Source: Clostridia bacterium
GTDB lineage: Bacteria; Bacillota; Clostridia; Oscillospirales; CAG-272
Reading direction: 5' to 3'
Assembly: GCA_017451975.1 (NCBI GenBank)
Contig: JAFTNI010000186.1
Location: 1 to 15,459, forward strand
DNA length: 15,459 nucleotides
The notes beneath the pieces are model-generated. The model had not been told where the DNA came from. It saw only the letters and a list, made by a program, of their open reading frames with translations, and searched no databases. Position 1 is the stretch's first letter. Each line of letters begins with the position of its first letter. A program made the translations under genes and the position numbers. Shown piece after piece: positions 6,331 through 14,689 of this stretch.

Positions 6331-7374
6331 ATGTATATTATTATAGCAATTCTTTTGTTCGGACTTTTGATATTTGTTCACGAGCTTGGTCATTATATTA
6401 CAGCCAGAATATTCAACGTGGCAATAAATGAGTTTTCTATAGGTATGGGGCCGAAGATTTTTTCTTGGACTTCCAAAAAAACAGCTATAGTATATTCTCT
6501 CCGCGCGCTCCCCATCGGCGGTTACGTTAGCATGGCGGGCGAGGACGAGGAAAGCGATAACCCCAATGCTTTCGATAAAAAGCCCGTTTGGCAAAGAATG
6601 ATAATAACCGTGGCAGGTTCTGCATCAAATATATTGATTGCTTTTATAGTAATGTTTATAATTGTTGCCAGCACGCCCGAAATAGGCTCAACACAAATTT
6701 CAAAGTTCAAAGAGGGCGCTGTATCGCCCGATTACGACTTGCAGATAGGTGATGTTGTGACCGAAGTTAACGGAAACAGCGTTCATATAACCAGGGAGCT
6801 GGGCTATTTTATCAGCAGATACGGCACTAAACCTGTGGACATAACCGTTATAAGAAACGGCGAAGTAAAAGAGCTTACAGGCGTTGTATTTGCAGTTGCA
6901 ACAGACGATACTTCGGGCTATGTATACGGCAAGGCAGATTTCTATGTTGATATTGCTGAAAAAAAACTCGGTACAGTTATAAAAAACGGCTTTTTTGAAT
7001 CTTGGCTTACAATCCGTATGCTCATAGATTCACTTTCCGATCTTGTTTCGGGCACATACGGTGTAGAAGATCTTTCAGGCCCTGTTGGGGTTACGACGGT
7101 TATCGCCGATGCAGCAAAAACAGACGCATACCAGCTTTGGTATATTTTCGTATTTATTGCAATGAACCTCGGCATAATGAACCTTCTTCCCATTCCGGCG
7201 CTCGACGGCGGCAGACTTATCGTGCTTCTTATAGAGCTCGTGATAAGACGCCCCGTTAATAAAAAACTGGAAGGATATATAAACCTTGCCGGCATGATTA
7301 TACTTCTTTCTTTTATGGCGTTTATAACTGTTAAAGATATTGGCACATTAATTCAGAATTTAGCGGGGAAGTAA
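6331..7374 (+). CDS. rseP: RIP (site-2-type) intramembrane zinc metalloprotease
   Basis: 347 residues. The zinc-binding HELGH (17-21) sits in the first membrane segment, and the second catalytic motif LPIPALDGGRL gives Asp292 in a late membrane segment, the standard site-2 protease layout. A single PDZ domain lies at roughly 115-190, with LQIGDVVTEVNGNSV as its core. Family members (RseP in E. coli, RasP in B. subtilis) cut membrane-spanning anti-sigma factors and remnants of signal peptides and division proteins inside the membrane. The substrate here is unknown. The four bases before ispG suggest co-transcription with it. The ATG is preceded by GAGAGG at a spacing of 6. In B. subtilis the equivalent gene is rasP and has dxr just before it. 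Confidence 0.95.
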   Translation: MYIIIAILLFGLLIFVHELGHYITARIFNVAINEFSIGMGPKIFSWTSKKTAIVYSLRALPIGGYVSMAGEDEESDNPNAFDKKPVWQRMIITVAGSASNILIAFIVMFIIVASTPEIGSTQISKFKEGAVSPDYDLQIGDVVTEVNGNSVHITRELGYFISRYGTKPVDITVIRNGEVKELTGVVFAVATDDTSGYVYGKADFYVDIAEKKLGTVIKNGFFESWLTIRMLIDSLSDLVSGTYGVEDLSGPVGVTTVIADAAKTDAYQLWYIFVFIAMNLGIMNLLPIPALDGGRLIVLLIELVIRRPVNKKLEGYINLAGMIILLSFMAFITVKDIGTLIQNLAGK

Positions 7375-7378
7375 CTTT

Positions 7379-8458
7379 ATGAATTATAACGAAATAAGAA
7401 GAGAAACAAAAAAAGTTAAAGTAGGCGGCGTTTATATCGGCGGCGATGCTAAAATCTCCGTTCAATCTATGACGAATACAGATTCACATGATGTAAATGC
7501 TACTTACGAGCAGGTTCTGGCATTGCAGAATTCAGGCTGTGATATAGTGCGCCTTGCTTTGCCCGATATCTCCGCAGCGCGCACGATTGCGGCGCTTAAA
7601 GAACGCGGAATTTCCGTGCCTTTGGTGGCAGATATACATTTTGACTATAAAATTGCGCTTGCAGCGGCAGATGCAGGCGTTGATAAAATACGCATAAACC
7701 CCGGTAATATCGGCTCTATAGAGAATATAAAAGCAGTTGCTCTTGCTTGCAAAAGCAAAAATATTCCCATAAGAATAGGCGTTAATTCCGGTTCTCTTGA
7801 ACCGCATATTCTCAAGGAATACGGCGCGCCCACGCCCGAAGCACTTGCAAAAAGTGCGCTTTACCACGCAGAACTTCTTGAAAGATTTGATTTTGACGAT
7901 ATTGTAATCTCCATAAAATCAAGCCATGTTGATAAAATGAATAAGGCAAGCGAAATAGTTGCCTCAAAATGTAATTATCCTTTGCATATCGGTGTTACCG
8001 AATCGGGCAGGGGAGAAAGCGGTCTTATAAAATCCGCCGCAGGAATAGGCTCACTTTTGCTTTCCGGTATAGGCGATACTGTACGAATTTCGCTTACAGA
8101 TAACCCCGTGCAAGAGGTTTATTATGCGAAAAAGCTTCTTCGCGCACTCGAACTGACAGATGAAAAATATATAAATATTATCTCATGTCCCACTTGCGGA
8201 CGCACTAAAATCGACCTTATAAAAATATGTGAAGAGATCGAAAAAAAACTGCCCGAGCTTCCCGCACCGAGCAGAAACCTCACCGTTGCGGTTATGGGAT
8301 GTGTCGTAAACGGACCCGGAGAAGCACGTGAGGCAGATATCGGCATTGCAGGCGGTGAACACGAAGCATTGCTTTTTGCTCACGGCAAAACTATAAGAAA
8401 AATTGCAGAAGCCAATATAGTAGACGAGCTTCTGAATGAAATAAGAAAACTTATCTAA
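7379..8458 (+). CDS. ispG: 4-hydroxy-3-methylbut-2-en-1-yl diphosphate synthase (IspG/GcpE)
   Basis: 359 residues, the short single-piece bacterial form: TIM barrel followed by an iron-sulfur domain. It reduces methylerythritol cyclodiphosphate to HMBPP in the MEP isoprenoid pathway. SVQSMTNTDSHDV near the N-terminus and VRLALPD, ADIHFDYKIALAA and KIRINPGNIG are typical. The 4Fe-4S ligands are visible as Cys270 and Cys273 in SCPTCGR and Cys308 in MGCVVNGPGEA, with the conserved Glu315 completing the set. The RBS (GGGGA, 9 bases upstream) is modest, so translation may be coupled to rseP four bases before. Its product ultimately feeds the UppS reaction encoded upstream. Confidence 0.97.
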   Translation: MNYNEIRRETKKVKVGGVYIGGDAKISVQSMTNTDSHDVNATYEQVLALQNSGCDIVRLALPDISAARTIAALKERGISVPLVADIHFDYKIALAAADAGVDKIRINPGNIGSIENIKAVALACKSKNIPIRIGVNSGSLEPHILKEYGAPTPEALAKSALYHAELLERFDFDDIVISIKSSHVDKMNKASEIVASKCNYPLHIGVTESGRGESGLIKSAAGIGSLLLSGIGDTVRISLTDNPVQEVYYAKKLLRALELTDEKYINIISCPTCGRTKIDLIKICEEIEKKLPELPAPSRNLTVAVMGCVVNGPGEAREADIGIAGGEHEALLFAHGKTIRKIAEANIVDELLNEIRKLI

Positions 8459-8463
8459 AAAAC

Positions 8464-8494
8464 CTAAAAATTCCGTGAATAACGGAATTTTTAG
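8464..8494 (+). terminator. Hairpin terminator after ispG
   Basis: CTAAAAATTCCGT (8464-8476) and its exact reverse complement (8482-8494) form a 13-bp stem with a GAATA loop. The five Ts are part of the descending arm, so the stronger core is ATTCCGT/ACGGAAT followed by TTTTTAG. It starts six bases after the ispG stop and probably ends or reduces transcription before polC. Confidence 0.65.
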
Positions 8495-8520
8495 TCTATA
8501 AATACTATTATATAAAAATA

Positions 8521-8530
8521 AAAAGGATGG
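8521..8530 (+). promoter_or_regulatory. Ribosome binding region deciding the polC start
   Basis: AAAAGGATGG precedes two in-frame ATGs at 8527 and 8539. The purine-rich motif touches the first ATG, which leaves no spacer, while it stands about 8-12 bases before the second. The second ATG (MESSKTLSAAF) is therefore preferred; the difference is four residues. Confidence 0.55.
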
Positions 8531-8538
8531 AAAATAAA

Positions 8539-11500
8539 ATGGAAAGTTCAAAAACCCTTTCCGCTGCTTTTCAAAGGTGCAACTTTTCGCCGGAAAGCCG
8601 TGAAATTACCGATATAGGCAGATTAGCCGGTAATTTGCGCGTTGCCAAAGCTGAAAGAGCCGTTGAAGCAGACGTTTATTTCCCGTTTGTGATACCATAT
8701 AGAAAAATTTACACAACGGAACGGGAGATAATGAAGGCATATATGCTGAATTATGCAAAAATATATCCCAAGTACGATTCCGAGCTTTTTAACGATGAAA
8801 GCTTTAAAGAAGTGCTTTTTGAAGCACAAAAAACCGATGCCGTTTCTCGCAGTTTTTTGCCTAAATGCACATTTGACAGAGTAGGAAATAAAATAACCAT
8901 TCATCTGAACGTGGGCGAGGGTGCAGTCGATTTTGTTAAGTGCGCTCAAATGGAGAAAAAGCTTTCGGGTATAATATTCCGTGAATTCGGCGTTAAATGC
9001 GAAATAGATTTCACACATTCCGAAACAGCTGATATTGAATTTGACGAAACGATTCAGAGCCAGATACGTTCTTTTTCTGCGCGCAGATTTTCCGATACAG
9101 ATGCACCGCCATCTAAGGCAGCAATGGAAACAGCCGAAAAAGCAGCAGTTTCCGCCTCTAAAAATGCTGGCAGTAATGCACCCGTAATGGAATACAACGC
9201 GGCGCCGAAAGCCGTAAAAACAACACTTCTTAACGAGAGCAAAAATGCGTATATAGATGAAGAAGGTTTTTTGCACGCAGGCTTTATGGTATTTGATATA
9301 AGTGATCCTAAAGTGATTTTTGGCAGAAACTTCAATATTCAACCTATAACAATAGCTAATTTGACACGTGCCGTGAACAATATCACTTTGGTGGGCGAAA
9401 TTTTCGGCGTAAACGTAAAGGAAATGAAAAAGAAAGGCAACTTTTCTGTTTCCTTTGGATTAACCGACAGAAACGGTTCTGTTACAGTTAAAAAGCTTGT
9501 TTCGGAAGAGCGCGGCGAGCAGGAATTTTTAAAGCTTAAAGACGGCGCCGTGCTTGCAATCGAAGGCAAATATGCCTTTGATGAGTTTGAAAACGAAAAC
9601 GTTCTTACGCCGTATTCTGTTATGGAAATAAAGAAAAAAGCACGAGAAGATAATGCCCCCGTGAAGCGTGTAGAGCTTCATTTGCATACGAATATGTCCT
9701 CTATGGATGCAACTATTCCTCCCGATGTAGCTGTAAAAACAGCGCAGAAATTCGGTCATCCCGCAATAGGCATAACCGACCACGGTAACGTTCAGGGATA
9801 CCAGGAAGCAATGCTTGCAGTAGAAAAGCTCAGAAAAGACGATAAGCATATAAAAGTGCTCTATGGTGTAGAAGCATACTTTGTAGACGATACCGCAAAA
9901 GCTATTTTCGGAAGCGACAAAGCAAGCTTCGACGATGAATTCATAGTATTCGATATCGAAACCACAGGGCTTTCGCCCTTAAATTGCAAAATAACCGAAA
10001 TAGGCGCTGTTCTGGTAAAAAATAACGAAGTTTTAGAACGTTTTCAAACCTTTGTAGACCCGGAAACAACCATTCCCGCAGAGATCGTAAAGCTTACGGG
10101 GATTACCGATGAAATGGTAAAGGGCGCGCCCAAAGACAGCGAAGCAGTGGCAAATTTCATAAAATTCATCGGCGACAGAATGCTTATTGCACACAATGCC
10201 TCGTTTGATATGAGCTTTATACGAAAGGTAGCAGAGGATAATGGTATACCGTTCAATAATCCTTACCTTGATACGGTTTCTATGTCGCGTTTTGCAAACC
10301 CCGACCTCAAAAAGCACAAGCTCAATATCATAGCAGAGTATTTCAATATAGGCGAATTTAACCACCACAGAGCAAGCGATGACGCCGAAATGTGCGCCAA
10401 AATATTTTATAGAATGGTAGAAAAGCTTGCAGGCGAAGGCATTTATACACCGAGCCAGATGTCACTTGCTATGAATAAAAGCACCGATCCGCTTTCTTTG
10501 AAAACGTACCATATTATTTTGTACGCACAGAACGCAGTAGGGCTAAAAAACTTGTATAAAATAATTTCAAAAGGTTATCTTGAATATTATAAAAGAGTGC
10601 CTCGTGTGCCGAAAACCGTTTTGGAAGAACACCGCGAAGGTATAATTATCGGCTCCGCCTGCGAAGCAGGCCAGCTTTTTACATCAGTGCTTGAAAACAA
10701 GCCGTGGGATGACCTTTTGGCTATGGCTGATTTTTACGATTACCTTGAAATTCAGCCTATTTGCAACAATTCTTTCCTTATAGAAAAAGGAACTGTTGCA
10801 GACGAAGAAGGCTTGAGAGAGCTCAACAGAACAATAGTCAAGCTGGGCGATGAGCTAGGAAAGCCCGTTGTTGCAACTTGTGACGCGCATTTTCTTAATT
10901 ATGAGGATGAAATTTACCGCAAGGTTTTGCTTGCGGGGCAAAAATTTTCCGATGCCGACAGAGATATTCACCTTTATTTCCGCACCACAGAAGAAATGCT
11001 TAAAGAATTTGAATATCTCGGTGAAGAGAAAGCATATGAAGTTGTTGTAACAAATACAAATAAAATTGCAGATATGATATCGGGCGATATACGTCCTTTC
11101 CCAGAGGGCACATTTACGCCTAAAATGGAAGGGGCAGAGGAAGATCTGCACCGTATGTGCTATGAAAGAGCGCACAGTATGTATGGAAATCCGCTCCCCG
11201 AACTTGTAGAAAACAGGCTTTCAAACGAGCTTACGTCCATCATCAAAAACGGCTTTGCCGTGCTTTATATGATTGCTCAAAAGCTTGTAAAATTCAGCGA
11301 AGATAACGGTTATCTTGTAGGCTCCAGAGGCTCGGTTGGTTCATCTTTCGTTGCCTCTATGGGCGGCATTTCAGAAGTTAACCCTTTGCCGCCGCACTAT
11401 TATTGCCCAGAATGCCATTTTTCCGAATTTTATACCGACGGCACCGTCGGTTCCGGCTTCGACTTACCGGATAGAAATTGCCCTGTATGCGGCAAAAAGC

Positions 11501-12984
11501 TTATAAATGAAGGTCATGATATACCTTTTGAAACATTTTTGGGCTTCTATGGAGATAAATCTCCCGATATAGACCTTAACTTTTCGGGTGATGTACAAGG
11601 CAAGGTACACAAATATACCGAAGACCTTTTTGGCGCAGAAAACGTTTTTCGCGCGGGCACTATAGGCACACTTGCCGATAAAACTGCATATGGATTTGTT
11701 GTAAAATATATGGAAGACAAGAATATTGTCGTAAACAAATCTGAAATAAACCGCGTTATTACGGGTTGCGTTGGCGTGCGTAGAACCACGGGTCAGCACC
11801 CGGGCGGTATAGTTGTTGTACCAAAGGAATATGAAATTTACGATTTCTGCCCCGTACAGCACCCTGCAGACGACCCGAATTCCGATATAGTTACAACGCA
11901 TTTTACATTCTCGTATTTACACGATACGCTTCTTAAACTTGACGAACTCGGCCATGATATTCCGACCAAATATAAACTTATCGAGCGCTTTTCAGACACG
12001 AGTGTGCTCGATGTGCCTATGAATGACCCCGATACGTACAAAATTTTCGTATCCGAGGAAATTTTGGGTTGCGACCTTTCGGCAATCGGTATAAAATTCG
12101 GCACTTTGGGCATACCTGAATTCGGAACAAAATTCGTTATGCAGATGCTTGAAGACACAAAACCGAAGAATTTTGCCGACCTTTTGCAGATTTCAGGCCT
12201 TTCCCACGGTACAGACGTATGGCTTGGCAACGCAAGTGAGCTTATACGCAAAGGCATTTGCACGATTTCAAGCGTTATCGGTACACGAGATGATATTATG
12301 CTTGCTTTGATACGCTATGGCGTTGAAAAAAGCCATGCCTTCAAAATCATGGAAATGGTTAGAAAAGGCAAAGGCTTAACGCCTGAATTTGAAGCGGAAA
12401 TGCGCCAATCGAACGTGCCGGATTGGTACATAGATTCCTGTAAAAAGATAAAATATATGTTCCCGAAGGCGCACGCTGCCGCTTACGTTATGAGTGCTAT
12501 CCGTATAGGATGGTACAAGGTTCATATGCCGCTTGCGTTTTACTGCGGATATTGGAGTGCCGCTCCCGGCGGTTTTGACGGTGAGCTTGCTATCCGCGGA
12601 AAAGATTCTATTTTGCAAACGCTCAACGATATCAAGAACAAAGGCAAGGAAGCAACGCAAAAAGATAACGATACATATTCCGCTATGCTTATGGCATACG
12701 AGTTTTTGGCGCGCGGATATAACTTCCTTCCTGTTGATATATACAAATCGGATTCTAAATATTATCTTCCCGAAGACGGAAAAATAAGGCTTCCTTTTTC
12801 TTCGCTGCCTGGCCTTGGCGATGCGGCGGCGCAAAGCATTGTAGATGCCCGCAGCGGCGGCGAATACCTTTCCGTTGAGGACTTCCGCGAGCGTACTGGA
12901 GTTTCAAAAGCAATAATCGAACTTTTGCAGGTTAACGGGGCGCTAGACGGTCTTTCGGAAACAAGCCAGATTTCGCTTTTCTGA
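8539..12984 (+). CDS. polC: DNA polymerase III PolC-type, replicative catalytic subunit
   Basis: 1481 residues, the normal size for Gram-positive PolC, which carries polymerase and proofreading in one chain. Order seen: N-terminal domain; OB fold (~275-365, ITLVGEIFGVNVKEM); PHP domain opening with ELHLHTNMSSMD (His381, His383) and GITDHGN; an inserted DEDDh exonuclease from FDIETTG (Asp472, Glu474) through HNASFD (Asp557) to HHRASDDAE (His610, Asp615); PHP remainder with CDAHF; polymerase core with SRGSVGSSFVA and PDIDLNFSGD (Asp1010, Asp1012); a four-cysteine zinc finger (Cys956, 959, 981, 984); helix-hairpin-helix LPGLGDAAAQSIVDAR; and a C-terminal QISLF, the expected sliding-clamp binding motif. 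All key residues are intact and no intein is present. It follows ispG across a hairpin terminator, so it may have its own weak promoter. An ATG four codons upstream is a less likely start. Confidence 0.98.
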   Translation: MESSKTLSAAFQRCNFSPESREITDIGRLAGNLRVAKAERAVEADVYFPFVIPYRKIYTTEREIMKAYMLNYAKIYPKYDSELFNDESFKEVLFEAQKTDAVSRSFLPKCTFDRVGNKITIHLNVGEGAVDFVKCAQMEKKLSGIIFREFGVKCEIDFTHSETADIEFDETIQSQIRSFSARRFSDTDAPPSKAAMETAEKAAVSASKNAGSNAPVMEYNAAPKAVKTTLLNESKNAYIDEEGFLHAGFMVFDISDPKVIFGRNFNIQPITIANLTRAVNNITLVGEIFGVNVKEMKKKGNFSVSFGLTDRNGSVTVKKLVSEERGEQEFLKLKDGAVLAIEGKYAFDEFENENVLTPYSVMEIKKKAREDNAPVKRVELHLHTNMSSMDATIPPDVAVKTAQKFGHPAIGITDHGNVQGYQEAMLAVEKLRKDDKHIKVLYGVEAYFVDDTAKAIFGSDKASFDDEFIVFDIETTGLSPLNCKITEIGAVLVKNNEVLERFQTFVDPETTIPAEIVKLTGITDEMVKGAPKDSEAVANFIKFIGDRMLIAHNASFDMSFIRKVAEDNGIPFNNPYLDTVSMSRFANPDLKKHKLNIIAEYFNIGEFNHHRASDDAEMCAKIFYRMVEKLAGEGIYTPSQMSLAMNKSTDPLSLKTYHIILYAQNAVGLKNLYKIISKGYLEYYKRVPRVPKTVLEEHREGIIIGSACEAGQLFTSVLENKPWDDLLAMADFYDYLEIQPICNNSFLIEKGTVADEEGLRELNRTIVKLGDELGKPVVATCDAHFLNYEDEIYRKVLLAGQKFSDADRDIHLYFRTTEEMLKEFEYLGEEKAYEVVVTNTNKIADMISGDIRPFPEGTFTPKMEGAEEDLHRMCYERAHSMYGNPLPELVENRLSNELTSIIKNGFAVLYMIAQKLVKFSEDNGYLVGSRGSVGSSFVASMGGISEVNPLPPHYYCPECHFSEFYTDGTVGSGFDLPDRNCPVCGKKLINEGHDIPFETFLGFYGDKSPDIDLNFSGDVQGKVHKYTEDLFGAENVFRAGTIGTLADKTAYGFVVKYMEDKNIVVNKSEINRVITGCVGVRRTTGQHPGGIVVVPKEYEIYDFCPVQHPADDPNSDIVTTHFTFSYLHDTLLKLDELGHDIPTKYKLIERFSDTSVLDVPMNDPDTYKIFVSEEILGCDLSAIGIKFGTLGIPEFGTKFVMQMLEDTKPKNFADLLQISGLSHGTDVWLGNASELIRKGICTISSVIGTRDDIMLALIRYGVEKSHAFKIMEMVRKGKGLTPEFEAEMRQSNVPDWYIDSCKKIKYMFPKAHAAAYVMSAIRIGWYKVHMPLAFYCGYWSAAPGGFDGELAIRGKDSILQTLNDIKNKGKEATQKDNDTYSAMLMAYEFLARGYNFLPVDIYKSDSKYYLPEDGKIRLPFSSLPGLGDAAAQSIVDARSGGEYLSVEDFRERTGVSKAIIELLQVNGALDGLSETSQISLF

Positions 12985-13042
12985 GTTTTATTTATAATAA
13001 ATCAATAATAAATTGTTAATTTTTTCAGATTAATTAGGGATT

Positions 13043-13085
13043 TTTACATAAAGGTATTGTAAAAATATCATTTTAATGATATACT
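13043..13085 (+). promoter_or_regulatory. Promoter region for HU, two overlapping sigma-A-type candidates
   Basis: The better candidate is TTGTAA (13057-13062), 17 bases, TATACT (13080-13085). A second, TTTACA (13043-13048), 17 bases, TATCAT (13066-13071), overlaps it. The rest of the AT-rich polC-HU intergenic region (12985-13148) shows no gene and no convincing terminator for polC. Confidence 0.6.
13065..13082 (+). promoter_or_regulatory. 18-base palindrome overlapping the HU promoter (operator candidate)
   Basis: ATATCATT and AATGATAT are exact reverse complements separated by TT. The palindrome fills the spacer of the main promoter candidate, runs into its -10 box, and covers the -10 box of the second candidate. 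This is where a repressor would act, but AT-rich palindromes arise easily by chance and no known operator is matched. Confidence 0.4.
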
Positions 13086-13148
13086 TAATATGTAATGAAT
13101 TTATGAAATCAGAATATTACTTTATTTAATTTTACGGAGGATATTTTT

Positions 13149-13424
13149 ATGAATAAAACACAGTTGATAGAAACAATAGTTGATTCTACAGGCATGAAAA
13201 AGAAAGACGTTGACGTTGTTATCACAGCTTTTGTAGCTTCTATTGAACAGGCTCTTTCGAACGGAGAAAAAGTGCAAATTTCCGGTCTTGGCTCTTTTGA
13301 AGTTAAACAGAGAGCAGAAAGAAAAGGCAGAAACCCCAAAACAAAAGAACAAATCACAATTCCTGCGGCAAAATATCCCGCATTCTCTGCAAGCAAATCG
13401 CTCAAAGAATCGGTGAATAAGTAA
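13149..13424 (+). CDS. hup: HU family DNA-binding protein
   Basis: 91 residues, the standard length of the HU/IHF fold. It bends and compacts DNA as a dimer. The start MNKTQLIETIVDSTGMKKKDV matches other HU proteins; the central GEKVQISGLGSFEVKQR is the conserved beta region; RNPKTKE with Pro63 is the tip of the DNA-wrapping arm, where the proline intercalates in the minor groove; and PAFSASKSLKESVN is the C-terminal helix. GGAGG lies 8 bases before the ATG. It has its own promoter and a hairpin terminator, suggesting strong, partly independent expression. In related genomes HU often sits beside rqcP, as here. Confidence 0.97.
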   Translation: MNKTQLIETIVDSTGMKKKDVDVVITAFVASIEQALSNGEKVQISGLGSFEVKQRAERKGRNPKTKEQITIPAAKYPAFSASKSLKESVNK

Positions 13425-13439
13425 TTTTAATTATTATGG

Positions 13440-13474
13440 AAACAGAGTCGCTTCATCTGCGGCTCTGTTTTAAA
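13440..13474 (+). terminator. Hairpin terminator between HU and rqcP
   Basis: AAACAGAGTCGC (13440-13451) pairs with GCGGCTCTGTTT (13459-13470), 12 pairs with one G-U, loop TTCATCT, followed by only one further T and then AAATT. The T-run is short, so it is likely to be leaky and leave some transcription for rqcP and the following genes. Confidence 0.7.
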
Positions 13475-13488
13475 TTAAGAGGTAAACC

Positions 13489-13734
13489 ATGCGACTCGAT
13501 AAATATTTAAAGGTTTCCCGCATTATAAAACGCCGTACCGTTGCAAATAATGCGTGCGATTCCGCACACGTAAAAGTAAACGGCAGAGATGCCAAAGCTT
13601 CCTACGATGTTAAAATCGGAGATATTATAGAAATTACTTTTGGCGAAAAAACACTTCGCGTTAAAGTTACAGATATAAAGGAACACACATTAAAAAATGA
13701 TGCTTCAAGCCTTTTTGAAGTGCTTGAACAGTAA
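13489..13734 (+). CDS. rqcP: RqcP/YabO, S4-domain ribosome quality control protein
   Basis: 81 residues, essentially a lone S4 RNA-binding domain. MRLDKYLKVSRIIKRRTVA is nearly the same as the start of B. subtilis YabO (RqcP), and VKVNGRDAKASYDVKIGD is the second half of the S4 motif. In B. subtilis RqcP binds obstructed large ribosomal subunits with RqcH and supports C-terminal poly-alanine tailing of stalled nascent chains, marking them for degradation. E. coli Hsp15 is the related form. AAGAGG lies 6 bases before the ATG. The following genes yabP-yabQ-divIC keep the B. subtilis order, which supports RqcP over other small S4 proteins. Confidence 0.92.
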   Translation: MRLDKYLKVSRIIKRRTVANNACDSAHVKVNGRDAKASYDVKIGDIIEITFGEKTLRVKVTDIKEHTLKNDASSLFEVLEQ

Positions 13735-13760
13735 TATTTTCTTTTATTTTTTCATATCTT
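13732..13760 (+). promoter_or_regulatory. Possible sigma-E-type sporulation promoter before yabP
   Basis: TAATATTT (13732-13739) fits the -35 pattern KHATANNT, and CATATCTT (13753-13760) partly fits the -10 pattern CATACAHT (CATA and final T), with a 13-base spacer. yabP and yabQ are mother-cell sigma-E genes in B. subtilis. The match is imperfect and the region is T-rich, so chance is possible. Confidence 0.3.
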
Positions 13761-13793
13761 TTAATAATATTTTTTATATTATAGGAGAAAGAT

Positions 13794-14072
13794 ATGGAAC
13801 AGCAAAAAGAAATTTATTCTACAGCGGTTTCGCTGAAAAAACGCGCGGAGCTTCAGGTTTCCGGCGTTCTGGATATAATAAGTTCAGATGAAAACTCTGT
13901 ATATCTCAACACCTCTGACGGCGCATTGCTCGCAGAGGGCGAAGGGCTTCATATTATAAGCATGAACGTTTCAAGCGGAGATATAACTATTGAGGGGAAA
14001 ATAGATAGCCTTTCATACTGTGAAAGAACTCCTGCGCAAAAAAGCGGATTTTTGGCGAGAATGTTTAAATGA
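13794..14072 (+). CDS. yabP: Sporulation protein YabP
   Basis: 92 residues, close to the ~100 of B. subtilis YabP and related to YqfC. Visible family pattern: an N-terminal basic segment, then RAELQVSGVLDIISSDENS, LNTSDGALLAEGEGLHI and DITIEGKIDSLSYCE, a small beta-rich protein. A proline/lysine tail ends in FLARMFK. In B. subtilis YabP is made in the mother cell under sigma-E and localises around the forespore. AGGAG lies 6 bases before the ATG. The last bases overlap the start of yabQ (ATGA), so the two are translationally coupled. Presence of this gene indicates a spore-forming ancestry; it does not prove that this organism sporulates. Confidence 0.92.
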   Translation: MEQQKEIYSTAVSLKKRAELQVSGVLDIISSDENSVYLNTSDGALLAEGEGLHIISMNVSSGDITIEGKIDSLSYCERTPAQKSGFLARMFK

Positions 14073-14689
14073 TAACCGAATTTTACGGCGAATATTCCGC
14101 TTTTGTAAACGCAATGCTTTTAGGAGTGCTTTTTGGCATTATATATGATATTTTCAGAATATTAAGAATTGCCAGAGTGCCTTACCTTGTACCAAGCGGA
14201 AAATTTTATGAACTTATTAAAATACCGGAAAGAAAAAATAAGAAACAAAAAAACATACTGAAAAAATTTAGCGAAGTTTCCGATGCGGCGCTTACTTTTG
14301 CCGAGGACATCGCTTTTTGGATAATTGCGACTATAGGCGAGGTTTTGTTTATATATCATGTAAACGGCGGCGTTGTGCGAATTTATTTTATCTTCTGCAC
14401 CTTCATTGGGGCAGCACTCTATTTTTTCACAGCCGGAAAGATCACATCCTATTTTTCAATAAGAATTATATTTTTGCTAAGATGCTTGTTTTATTGGAGT
14501 TTTTATATTATAATATATCCTGTAAGACTTGTATGGCTCTCACTTGTAAACATTATCTCTTTTTTAATTAATATCACTTTGGTGCCATTGGTAAATTCAT
14601 TGGAGAAACGTAAATTAAGGTCATACTCAAAAAAACGTATTGTACGCATATTAATGAAATCAAGAAAAGGATTTTTTACATATGATTAA
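14069..14689 (+). CDS. yabQ: Spore cortex biosynthesis protein YabQ
   Basis: 206 residues with several hydrophobic stretches, an integral membrane protein of the size of B. subtilis YabQ (~211). The conserved N-terminus is clear: a short lead, then VNAMLLGVLFGIIYDIFRILRI. A basic linker around residues 50-70 separates this from three further hydrophobic segments (~75-175), and the C-terminus is strongly basic. In B. subtilis YabQ is needed to form the spore cortex and lies in the membranes around the forespore. It starts inside the yabP stop (four-base overlap) with only a weak RBS, so it probably depends on yabP translation. Its 3' end overlaps the next gene by eight bases. Confidence 0.9.
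   Translation: MITEFYGEYSAFVNAMLLGVLFGIIYDIFRILRIARVPYLVPSGKFYELIKIPERKNKKQKNILKKFSEVSDAALTFAEDIAFWIIATIGEVLFIYHVNGGVVRIYFIFCTFIGAALYFFTAGKITSYFSIRIIFLLRCLFYWSFYIIIYPVRLVWLSLVNIISFLINITLVPLVNSLEKRKLRSYSKKRIVRILMKSRKGFFTYD

Noticed and set aside
8495..8520. Dedicated promoter for polC in the ispG-polC gap
   Set aside because: TATTAT and TATAAA are present, but the bases 17 upstream (CGGAAT, TTTTTA) are poor -35 boxes and overlap the hairpin arm. A weak promoter cannot be excluded.
8623..9342. Long - strand open frame (239 codons) opposite the start of polC
   Set aside because: Composition is unusually Cys/Phe-rich, no recognisable domain, and it lies fully inside polC.
8539..12984. Intein or insertion within polC because of its large size
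   Set aside because: The length is normal for PolC and the inserted exonuclease is a standard part of this family; no extra domain interrupts the conserved motifs.
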